From: Pseudanabaena sp. lw0831
GTDB lineage: Bacteria > Cyanobacteriota > Cyanobacteriia > Pseudanabaenales > Pseudanabaenaceae
Assembly (NCBI RefSeq): GCF_016584665.1
Contig: NZ_BBJB01000084.1
Span: 1-64,000 of the forward strand
Direction: 5' to 3'
Length of the DNA: 64,000 nt
Shown: positions 56,547 to 64,000 of the stretch, one piece after another
Layout of the letters: each line of letters opens with the position of its first letter
Position numbering within the stretch: the first letter of the stretch is position 1
Program-made: the position numbers and the translations under genes
The notes under the pieces: generated by a model
What the model was told of the DNA's origin: nothing
The model's database searches: none
The model's input: the letters and a program-made list of their open reading frames with translations, nothing else

Positions 56547-59261
56547 CTATTTTTGAATAGTTCCCCAAGGTAAAGATAGTCGGTCAATTACATCTCGGCG
56601 TGATAGGACTCTGGCACAGAGTTCCCAGCGATCTTTATTAGGATCTATGGTTTGTTGGTAGCGAATCTCGAAGACATCACGGGCTTGATGGCGGAGATGG
56701 ATATACTCATCCATCATTTGTTCTAATTTTTCTTTGCTGTCGATCCAGTCGTCTTCGATCGTATCTGGTAGTCCGCCAAAAATATCGTAGCGGTCTTGCA
56801 TACGGCGTGATAGGACTTGGTAGATTTTTTCATCTTGAGTATCGTGATAGACAAGATTGAGCATATCAACGGTGCGTCTTGCTTGACCAAAGCGTTTGAT
56901 GCGTCCTAAACGTTGTTCTAGGCGTGAAGGATTCCAAGGAAGATCGACGTTGATTAGAGTACCGAGGGTTTGCAGGTTTAGACCTTCACAAGCGGCATCG
57001 GTAGCGATTACTAGTCTGATTTTTCGCTCTTTAACCGCCGTTTTAATTTCGTTGCGTTCCACAGAACTAAAGTCACGATCTTTGAATAGTCCACTTTTAC
57101 CTGCACCTGCATAGACACCGATCGCTTCATTAGGTAGGAGCTTTGCTAGTTCTGAGGCGATCGCAAAGGTGGTGTCGTAATACTGACTAAAGACGATGCA
57201 GCCATGCTCTAGCCATGTTTTGCCATCGGTAATATGTTGGGTGAGAAAGTACTGCACTGCTGCTAATTTAGGATCTCGCGCCTCTGTTCGTGATAGTTCG
57301 GTAACGATAGTTTTGAGGTGAGTTTCTTCTTCATAGGTCAAATTGTTAATTGTTTCTTCTAATAGGCGAGTTTGGTCTTCATCTTCGAGAATTTCGCGGC
57401 GCAACATTTTTTCGGCGGTGATGCGACCAGAAGCAAAGCTGGAACAAATTCTTTGTAAGAGCATAGTTTTCATGAAACCTGCTGACTTGGTGCGTTTCTG
57501 TAAAGCGCGGGTAAAGTCTTCGGCGGCTTCATAGGCTCGATCAAAGGGAGGATTGGTAATTAAGCCCTGATTGATAAAAACGATACCTTGATATTCATTA
57601 CTTGCAGCCTTAGGATTTGGATGAATATCCACACCGACTTTTTCTAGTAAGCCAGCTTCTTCGAGAGTTTGACGGCGGCGCAAAACGGTATGGCGCAAGA
57701 TTGGGTTATGTTCTTTGAAAAAATTTGGATCGAGGACGGGGGCGATCGCCTGTTGGTCTAGAAATTCTAACGAACCAAATCCCTTGTCACTGATAAATCT
57801 TTGATCTGGCACATCTAATGACAGTCTGAGATTAGCAAATAGGCTATCTTCTGCGGCAGGCGGTAAAGGATTGCGTAGCCATTCCCAAGCCTGTGCTTCT
57901 GTTTCCATGCCCTGCTCGCCTTTGACTATGGGCAGAGTGCGATCGCATTCACTCCAATTACTAAATCTTCCCAAAACAAACTCGGCTCCCCGATTGAGAA
58001 TATGTAACAAATCCCATAGCTCACTAACTTCGGTTTGGATCGGTGTGGCAGTACCGAGCAGCAAATTACGGGTGCGATCGGCGATATTCAACATGAAAGC
58101 AAGTAAATTATTCGGTTCGCCCTTGTTTTTACCTAAGCCCCCTCGTCGTCTTGCCTTGTGAGCTTCATCGAGAACCACAGTTCCATATTTGCGTTTGAGT
58201 AAATATTTGCATTCTTCAGAATCTTGGGAAATTAGTCCTGTGGAGATAATCGCAATGCGAAACGGGCAGTTGATGACATCTTCCGCCCCACGGGTTTTGA
58301 TGATATGTCCTTTGGCATCAATCCAAGTCTTTTTTGAAGATAGCCAGACAGCGCTGGGGATGCCTAGTTTGTCTTCTAGTTCGACTTGCCATTGCAGAGT
58401 CAGGGTAGAGGGACAGAGAATTAGCACAGCCCCGTCATCTAGTAACGCGGAAATCATCGCACTTGCAGCGAGAGAAAGGGTTTTGCCTACGCCCACTTCA
58501 TCGGCTAAGAGTAATCGCGCTTTGCCATAGGTTTCACGGTGTTGCAGGAATAGCGTGACAAACGATCGCTGCCAAGGTTGTAATTGTTCCCCGCCGCGAT
58601 AGATCGGGCTTTCGGCAAGGGCGGCGGCGGGTAGTTCTGTAGTGGTGACTTCGGGAAATTTAATCTCAACGCGATCGCCTATCCGTTTAATTTCTTCGAT
58701 AATCGCATCAGGTAAGGGATAGGCATCTGTCCAGAGTGCGGTAAATTCATCCTCAACCCATGCTACGCCTTCGGCTGAAGTATCTTCCCAGAGGATTTCG
58801 TAGTTGTTTGTAAAGGCACTTTTGGTTTCGTTGATCGAGCCAAGGAAGCTGGTTTTTGTGCCATTATCTGATTCGATTACCCCTGCTTTGCCATGAATAA
58901 AGACGCGATCTTTAGGGACAACGCGGATTTCGACTTTGCCACTGGTAAGTAATTCATAGAGATAACGGTAGCGATCGCGGTGTAGTAGTGCCTCAACTTC
59001 GCAGGGAACTTGGTTCCATTTTTCTTTGAGAGCAGATTCCCTCACGATTTTAGAGATGGCAATATCATTAACGTCTAATTCGCTGTTGCAAATAATTTGA
59101 ACTGTCGGAATATTGGCAATTTCTTCACCGACTAATTCAAAGATGGAGCTGCGGAAATAACCTGCGATGCGTTTGTAGGATTTGGCATTTTTTAGGCGAT
59201 CGCGTAGGAAGGCGTGGTCAAGGCGTTGTTGACGGGAAGAAAAGCGGTTGATTGTATTCAT
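56547..59261 (-). CDS. PLD-nuclease / SNF2 helicase fusion
   Basis: 904 residues. The N-terminal phospholipase-D-like nuclease domain (about 1-200) has one HKD motif: His 123, Lys 125 in FIHGKAGVI, then FLGSINETKSAF (139-150). The SNF2-type helicase has Walker A ADEVGVGKT (about 251-259), DEAH box VVLDEAHKAR (about 355-364), GTATPIQTE, and C-terminal motifs CIVFSQYY, NVDLPWNPSRLEQRLGRIKRFGQ split by the motif VI region. Such fusions occur in phage-defence islands. It is last in the operon with the DUF262 and DUF1156 genes, 26 bases from the former. Next to nirA but in no obvious relation to it. Confidence 0.85.
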   Translation of the reverse strand: MNTINRFSSRQQRLDHAFLRDRLKNAKSYKRIAGYFRSSIFELVGEEIANIPTVQIICNSELDVNDIAISKIVRESALKEKWNQVPCEVEALLHRDRYRYLYELLTSGKVEIRVVPKDRVFIHGKAGVIESDNGTKTSFLGSINETKSAFTNNYEILWEDTSAEGVAWVEDEFTALWTDAYPLPDAIIEEIKRIGDRVEIKFPEVTTTELPAAALAESPIYRGGEQLQPWQRSFVTLFLQHRETYGKARLLLADEVGVGKTLSLAASAMISALLDDGAVLILCPSTLTLQWQVELEDKLGIPSAVWLSSKKTWIDAKGHIIKTRGAEDVINCPFRIAIISTGLISQDSEECKYLLKRKYGTVVLDEAHKARRRGGLGKNKGEPNNLLAFMLNIADRTRNLLLGTATPIQTEVSELWDLLHILNRGAEFVLGRFSNWSECDRTLPIVKGEQGMETEAQAWEWLRNPLPPAAEDSLFANLRLSLDVPDQRFISDKGFGSLEFLDQQAIAPVLDPNFFKEHNPILRHTVLRRRQTLEEAGLLEKVGVDIHPNPKAASNEYQGIVFINQGLITNPPFDRAYEAAEDFTRALQKRTKSAGFMKTMLLQRICSSFASGRITAEKMLRREILEDEDQTRLLEETINNLTYEEETHLKTIVTELSRTEARDPKLAAVQYFLTQHITDGKTWLEHGCIVFSQYYDTTFAIASELAKLLPNEAIGVYAGAGKSGLFKDRDFSSVERNEIKTAVKERKIRLVIATDAACEGLNLQTLGTLINVDLPWNPSRLEQRLGRIKRFGQARRTVDMLNLVYHDTQDEKIYQVLSRRMQDRYDIFGGLPDTIEDDWIDSKEKLEQMMDEYIHLRHQARDVFEIRYQQTIDPNKDRWELCARVLSRRDVIDRLSLPWGTIQK

Positions 59262-59287
59262 ACGGCTAAATCCTATGTTTTAAAGCC

Positions 59288-60955
59288 TTAGCTTAGTGAG
59301 GCAGACCAGATTTTTAAGGCTCTGATTAGTAAGGATTTAGCTCTCTCTTCAATTTCGGCTGCACGCCAATTTGCTTGCTCAAGAACCCATTGATTTAGAT
59401 CGATATGAGATCTTTTAAGTTCATCTTTTTTATCGGTAAATGGGAGATTTGATAACTCTGAGTTGTAGGCAGTAAGAGTCAAATTACCAAACGTATGCAA
59501 CAAAGCGGCATGAATTTCTTCTGCCTCTGCTCCTAGTTCTTGTTGCCACTCTGGGCTGAGTTTTTGAGGTAGAACATGCTCGATTGTGACTCCTGCATTT
59601 GTAAGATCGATCATTTCTTTGTTATTAAACGATTTTTCTAGTCTGCATAGAATGAAACGAGTTGTGCTACGACCATACTGGGGTTGTTTTAGGAAAGCTT
59701 CCGTAAATTCTACATCTCTTGGGAAACGACGACCGCCACTACCTGATGACATAACATCATGTAACCATTGAACATGGGATGCACTTGGGAAGTTTTTAGC
59801 CCACTGAATAAATAGCTTGTTTAAGGTATTAGTGGGTACTCCACAAACTGTACGGCGCACGATATAAGACTCAATTAATCCTAGACACTTTTCTAAATCA
59901 ATATCGCTGAGTTTGTTGTTTTTGCGGTCATCAAAGAAACGGAGTAAGAGTGGATAAGAGGTTGTTACCTTGAGACTTTGAATGTTGTTTAAACGATCCT
60001 GCACTGCCTTGTTTGGTTCTTGTTGAGGGCATAAAATTGCAGCATAAAACTCACTAAACCTTTTTATAGAGTGCACTTCTGCTTCTACTGCTTCAGGTGT
60101 ATCTATACTTTTCAGCTTTTTCTTGATTGCTGCATAAATCCCACCCTGCTTAATATCGTCGCCATCTTTCATAGTGTAGTGACGCAGGAACTCTGTGAGG
60201 TTATCACCGAGCGATTTTTCTATCTTTTCCCAGTAGTCTTCATAAATCCTTTTTTGCTCGCCACCAGACCCAATCGAGTGACGGAATCTCATTAGCACAT
60301 AATTTCTTACTAAATCGGCTTGAGTGAGTGGCTCACCCTTGAAATTAAGACTTTCAAAAATCAAGTAGGGGTCATCGTCGTTGCCTAGATTGATCATGAC
60401 AACTTGAAGGCACTGTTGTAATGTGGTTAGCACCTTGGCAGGTAATACAGGCTCATCATTGGAATCAAGACCATTGAGAATTCGATCTTTGAAAAAATGA
60501 TAAGCTTTCCCCATTAAACTGTCTTTAGATGGAATTTGCCGATCGAGGGCAATCTCTCGATAAACCTCTCGATCTCCCTGTGTTGGCACAAATTTTAAGG
60601 TGTCTTCTAACTCACGAAAGGGATTGGTTAGATAAACTCCTTGAATAAGGGCAGCAGAGGGATCGTCTAAACAGTCACGCAAGGCACAAAGAATCAGGGA
60701 TACGGTTGTGAGACGCTGTTGCCCATCAATAATCAGAAATTTGCTGACTCCTACAGGTACGGCGAGAGCTGGAACAGAGACGATCGCACCCATGAAGTGT
60801 GTTCCAGACTCCCCTAATTCATACTGCACCATTAAGTCATCCCATAGCGATTTCCAATTATCCAGTTCCCAAGTGTAGCGGCGTTGAAATAGGGGAATAA
60901 GATTTTGTTTTTGACCGTCGAAATATTGAATGACTTTAGTTGGTGAGGCTTCCAT
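59288..60955 (-). CDS. DUF262/DUF1524 (GmrSD-like) nuclease
   Basis: 555 residues. N-terminal DUF262 with LIPLFQRRYTWELDNW (about 17-32) and the NTP-binding/ParB-like motif IDGQQRLTTVSLI (about 75-87). C-terminal DUF1524 with the His-Asn nuclease motif TIEHVLPQKLSPEW (about 458-471) and FGNLTLTAYNSELSN (about 488-502). The two domains in one chain match the GmrSD type IV enzymes that cut glucosylated or otherwise modified phage DNA. It lies between the methyltransferase and helicase genes, so it may be a subunit of that system or an inserted extra defence gene. Confidence 0.85.
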   Translation of the reverse strand: MEASPTKVIQYFDGQKQNLIPLFQRRYTWELDNWKSLWDDLMVQYELGESGTHFMGAIVSVPALAVPVGVSKFLIIDGQQRLTTVSLILCALRDCLDDPSAALIQGVYLTNPFRELEDTLKFVPTQGDREVYREIALDRQIPSKDSLMGKAYHFFKDRILNGLDSNDEPVLPAKVLTTLQQCLQVVMINLGNDDDPYLIFESLNFKGEPLTQADLVRNYVLMRFRHSIGSGGEQKRIYEDYWEKIEKSLGDNLTEFLRHYTMKDGDDIKQGGIYAAIKKKLKSIDTPEAVEAEVHSIKRFSEFYAAILCPQQEPNKAVQDRLNNIQSLKVTTSYPLLLRFFDDRKNNKLSDIDLEKCLGLIESYIVRRTVCGVPTNTLNKLFIQWAKNFPSASHVQWLHDVMSSGSGGRRFPRDVEFTEAFLKQPQYGRSTTRFILCRLEKSFNNKEMIDLTNAGVTIEHVLPQKLSPEWQQELGAEAEEIHAALLHTFGNLTLTAYNSELSNLPFTDKKDELKRSHIDLNQWVLEQANWRAAEIEERAKSLLIRALKIWSASLS

Positions 60956-61005
60956 ATATGCTCTGTGTATTTTTTTTGTATTTTTTTGTAATGAAAAGTT
61001 GTTGT

Positions 61006-63867
61006 TTATCCGAGTCGCTGATTTTTAATCATCTCGCATAATACCCTTGCGGCGCTATGTTCTTCGGGACGAATTGTGACTAATTGCTTGGAGAGATAAT
61101 CGGCAAGCTCGACAGCCAACTCTCTTTGGGTTTCATCGCCGTAATAGTTGGGGATGTTTAGCCGCAGGTGGGCGAGGACTTCATCGCTGTCTAGGTTTTT
61201 GGCGAGTTCCATGATGCCATAGAGGACGGCGCGGAGAACGGATTGATATAGCTCTGAGCCTTCACCCATTTCAGCGCGACCGAATTCGATAGCACTTTTT
61301 AGCCTTGCTTTGTTTGCCTTTTGGTCTGCCATGAAAATTTGGAAAGCTTTGACTTTAAAGGCTTTGGCGAAGTTTTGATAATTATCCAGAGTTTTGAAAC
61401 CCCGTGCTTCCATTTCGAGCATTTTTAGATAAAATCTTTCACCGCCTGATAGTTTGTCCCAATGGGTTTTAGGAATACCTTGGGGGACAAGGGCTTGATT
61501 GGCGGTATCGACGGCAAAGTTGATCAATCCATCGACAAAAGTAATTTCGCCTTTGATTCTGGGGCGGATGGCTTCGGCGGTCATGTCGCGCCCGTCGATG
61601 ATGGCGTAACGGGTGAGGACGCGCAGGGAAGCGGCGTAGCCTGCCATTTGGATGTCGGCATCTTCAAAGACGTTCTCATCTCGCCGATCGCCTTTGGCAA
61701 GTTGGTTGAGTCCTGTGAGTTCGTTTACTTGCGCTTCGACTTCTTCTTGGATTTCCCATGCGAGGTCGTCGCGGGTGGTTTTGTGTTGTCCGAGGCGTTT
61801 GCGACAGATGAGTAAGATCGTGCCTTTGACGTGGCTGCCTTCACGGAGGGCGCTATCGGTTTCGGTGACGACGTACCATGCGGCGGTGACTTGCAAGCCT
61901 GAAGCCCAGACGATGTTTGCCATGTCTGCCCAGATTGTGCCTGATTGGTGGGTAAACATGATCGTTTGCAGTCCGTTGTCGGGCATACATTTGGTCATGC
62001 GCTTGTAGGCGGCGACCATGTTACGCCGAAAGTTTTCGTCTTCGCCTTTGATGGCAAGCGATCGGCGACTATCCCAAACCCATTCGGCAAATTCGGGTGG
62101 TGGATTTTTGCGTAACCAAGCGATAAAAAATTCAAGTATTTCTTCGTATTTGACTGCATCACCATAGGGAGGATCAGTAACGTAAATATCACATTGATTT
62201 GTTGATTGTGAAGCTGGATTATTACTGATCACATATACTCTATTTTCGCAGAGAGAAGAAGCTGAGTATTTTTGAGTAAGTGCGGGAATTAAAAATAGGG
62301 TTGCGCGACATCCATAATTAAGTAGAGTGTTGAGTGCTTGATTATCAAAAGTTCCTTTTGTTGCAGCAGCACCACCTTCACTATTATCAAATCGACTTAA
62401 TCTAGAATTTAAGTTTAAAATTTGAGTAAAAGAATGCTTTAAATTAGCATTGCTGAAATGATTCACAAAACCTGCTATTAATAACTGTCTTGGATTAAAC
62501 AAATGATGCCAGTGCGTCCAACCTCTTGTTCGGATTGGCTCATCAGTTTTATCTCCAGCTTCAATTTTCATGTCTGGAATCCACCCTTTATCTTGCCAAT
62601 CTGCAATATTTATTGCAATAAAGTCCTCAACTATATGCTCTCTCCTTAAATCATCCTCAGTAATAGAACGAAATTCATACTCATCACCTTTACTATTTAG
62701 CTTCTTTCGTATCCACTGAATACAATACAAACGCTCTTGAAAAATGTCATCAGGTCTAGGCTTAAAATCTAGCTTTTCCCACATTCTCAAACGATTAGCG
62801 TTAGTTTTATCATCAGTGCGATAATCACCGCGTAAAGTAGAAATCTTAGTTTTATATTCCACTCCATCGACAGAATGTACTAGATAAGGATCTTTGCCTT
62901 TCCCATCCGTTCTAACAGTTCCACTTTTTGCTTCAATAAATTCTGCATCAGTTTTAACGGTCAAAATCTCTATATCGTAACGTTTGTTTTCAGGGTCAGG
63001 AATTAATCTAGCTATCACTTTGCGACTTGTACTAATCACCAAACTTGGAATCAAAGGAACCATCCAACCCGACTGCGGACAACGCACCTCCACACAATAG
63101 AGAAACACCTTCGCTCGCCATCCATTCCCATCCGTCTCCACACCCAAGCGATCGATCTCTGCCTGTACCTTCGCCACTAATTCTTTTTGATCAACAGCTA
63201 ACTTTTCTCGACTTTCTGCCGAACCACCGACAATATTAAACGCCCCCCAAGTCAGCATACAAGCCACAGGATTCAGATCCGAAGCATAGACATCACAACC
63301 CAACCGCGCCGCCTCAAACGGAATCTGACCCGAACCGCAAAAAGTATCCGCCAACCTCGGACGATGCCCAAACCGCATGATTCCCAACTGCTCCACCAAC
63401 TCAGGAAAAGAACTCGCCCTAGTTCCCAAATGCGCGTTTACCTGATCCCAAATATGACTAAACAAAGCATCATCACATTCCTCTGGACGAGATGCAGCCT
63501 TTACCCATTCCAGATAAGGAGCATGATAGCCAACTGTCCGTTCTTCATTGAGAATAAAGCGAGTTAATTTATCATTTTTATTTTCTAATCTCTTTTTTAG
63601 CGATTCTGAATCCATCGCCATCAACATCTCAAAAATCTCTAAATCCCGCTTACTGTCAGCCGTCGCAGGCAACAAACATCCCAAAATACAAGCCTTATTC
63701 AAAATCAAAGGCTTACGACCTTTCCAATAACTCCCCAAAGCCGTCAAGGTCTTACTCTGTCTTGCCTCTTGCTCCTTATACGCCTCCGCCGACAGCTTCT
63801 GCACAGGTAACAACCTCTCAATCAGCGCAGGCGTATCTTTTAGCGAAAACGGGACAACATCAGACAT
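61006..63867 (-). CDS. DUF1156 DNA methyltransferase
   Basis: 953 residues. The N-terminal DUF1156 region is read from IERLLPVQKLSAEAYKEQEA and GSYWKGRKPLILNKACILGCLLPA. SAM-binding motif: LADTFCGSGQIPFEAARLG (about 175-193). Catalytic motif: IYVTDPPYGDAVKYEEI (DPPY near 578). C-terminal region after residue 700 is helical with no further motif seen. DUF1156 methyltransferases occur in phage-defence loci, often with DUF499/DUF3780 proteins and a PLD-helicase, and are also annotated as antiphage-associated. The gene leads the three-gene operon; more members of the locus could lie just right of the window. Confidence 0.85.
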   Translation of the reverse strand: MSDVVPFSLKDTPALIERLLPVQKLSAEAYKEQEARQSKTLTALGSYWKGRKPLILNKACILGCLLPATADSKRDLEIFEMLMAMDSESLKKRLENKNDKLTRFILNEERTVGYHAPYLEWVKAASRPEECDDALFSHIWDQVNAHLGTRASSFPELVEQLGIMRFGHRPRLADTFCGSGQIPFEAARLGCDVYASDLNPVACMLTWGAFNIVGGSAESREKLAVDQKELVAKVQAEIDRLGVETDGNGWRAKVFLYCVEVRCPQSGWMVPLIPSLVISTSRKVIARLIPDPENKRYDIEILTVKTDAEFIEAKSGTVRTDGKGKDPYLVHSVDGVEYKTKISTLRGDYRTDDKTNANRLRMWEKLDFKPRPDDIFQERLYCIQWIRKKLNSKGDEYEFRSITEDDLRREHIVEDFIAINIADWQDKGWIPDMKIEAGDKTDEPIRTRGWTHWHHLFNPRQLLIAGFVNHFSNANLKHSFTQILNLNSRLSRFDNSEGGAAATKGTFDNQALNTLLNYGCRATLFLIPALTQKYSASSLCENRVYVISNNPASQSTNQCDIYVTDPPYGDAVKYEEILEFFIAWLRKNPPPEFAEWVWDSRRSLAIKGEDENFRRNMVAAYKRMTKCMPDNGLQTIMFTHQSGTIWADMANIVWASGLQVTAAWYVVTETDSALREGSHVKGTILLICRKRLGQHKTTRDDLAWEIQEEVEAQVNELTGLNQLAKGDRRDENVFEDADIQMAGYAASLRVLTRYAIIDGRDMTAEAIRPRIKGEITFVDGLINFAVDTANQALVPQGIPKTHWDKLSGGERFYLKMLEMEARGFKTLDNYQNFAKAFKVKAFQIFMADQKANKARLKSAIEFGRAEMGEGSELYQSVLRAVLYGIMELAKNLDSDEVLAHLRLNIPNYYGDETQRELAVELADYLSKQLVTIRPEEHSAARVLCEMIKNQRLG

Positions 63868-64000
63868 GGGCAGTTAAGTAATTAAGATAGTATCTAGATA
63901 ATAACCTCTAGAGAGCCAAGCGATATATGTGTGAAATGTATGCGTGAAATGAATAAATCTTATTTAAAATAAGTCTTGCCACTCAAACACCACATCATCA
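63868..64000. other. upstream region of the DUF1156 gene
   Basis: 133 bases, AT-rich, with the short palindromic ATCTAGAT (63893-63900). Nothing beyond a promoter region can be recognised. Confidence 0.4.

Noticed and set aside
56547-63867. Naming the last operon BREX or DISARM
   Set aside because: Neither PglZ/BrxL nor DrmA/DrmB/DrmC-type genes are in the window; only the three genes described can be supported.
1-64000. The many GCGATCGC octamers as a regulatory or restriction array
   Set aside because: These are HIP1 sites, which are abundant throughout cyanobacterial genomes and not confined to promoters.

Overview
The window reads as the chromosome of a filamentous or unicellular cyanobacterium, most like Pseudanabaena or a relative. 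The evidence is the many HIP1 octamers (GCGATCGC), a ferredoxin-type nitrate assimilation operon with an NtcA promoter, a phycobilisome-family protein, RsmD/QueA/MenH of cyanobacterial type, and numerous cyanobacterial-style palindromic repeats. The genus is inferred from general resemblance only.

Layout. (1) About 0.1-16.5 kb is a stress island, nearly all on the minus strand: a six-TM ion channel, decayed ZIP and PepSY genes, NDH-2, Dps, HdeD, two BON-repeat proteins, two paralogous coiled-coil proteins, a glycine-zipper stress protein, an lmo0937-type 51-aa membrane peptide, CsbD, a quinone/alkenal-type reductase, two tandem zinc alcohol dehydrogenases, oleate hydratase and a DUF5335 protein; a CFA-synthase-like methyltransferase lies at its end. 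A recurrent sequence (core ATTCAATCAATTCA on the minus strand) sits upstream of at least six of these genes and probably marks one regulon. (2) 16.5-18.1 kb: a flavin disulfide oxidoreductase. (3) 18.58-21.99 kb: an integron-type gene-cassette array without an integrase, with three attC sites. The cassettes hold a KTSC protein plus an OLD-family nuclease, an unknown protein, and an SRPBCC protein. (4) 22.3-31.5 kb: DoxX, DUF72, PsiE, response regulator, ABC ATPase, L,D-transpeptidase-like protein, tRNA-Ala(GGC), twin DUF305 proteins, Uma2, a RelE/Phd pair and an orphan antitoxin behind a truncated BrnT toxin. (5) 31.7-36.8 kb: a three-gene operon of a STAND NTPase, an AAA-like NTPase and a TPR protein with nearly identical repeats. 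(6) 37-47 kb: phycobilisome-like protein, GHL10 glycosidase-like protein, MenH, LRR protein, QueA, a DALR-domain protein, K+ channel with RCK domain, RsmD and a hydrolase. (7) 47-56.4 kb: nirA-nrtA-nrtB-nrtD-nrtC-narB behind an NtcA promoter, with nrtD and nrtC in swapped order. (8) 56.5-63.9 kb: an apparent defence operon made of a DUF1156 DNA methyltransferase, a DUF262/HNH (GmrSD-like) protein and a PLD-SNF2 helicase.

Two genome-scale patterns stand out. First, several families of about 70-106 bp MITE-like elements with terminal inverted repeats abut gene ends. Second, very long perfect hairpins with GC-rich cores (GCGC-TTC-GCGC type) sit at gene 3' ends, and in several cases an arm is an inverted copy of the last codons of the neighbouring gene. 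A tandem duplication at 9.5-12.1 kb gives an empty-site/occupied-site comparison for one element insertion. All functions are read from sequence motifs; no database search was run.
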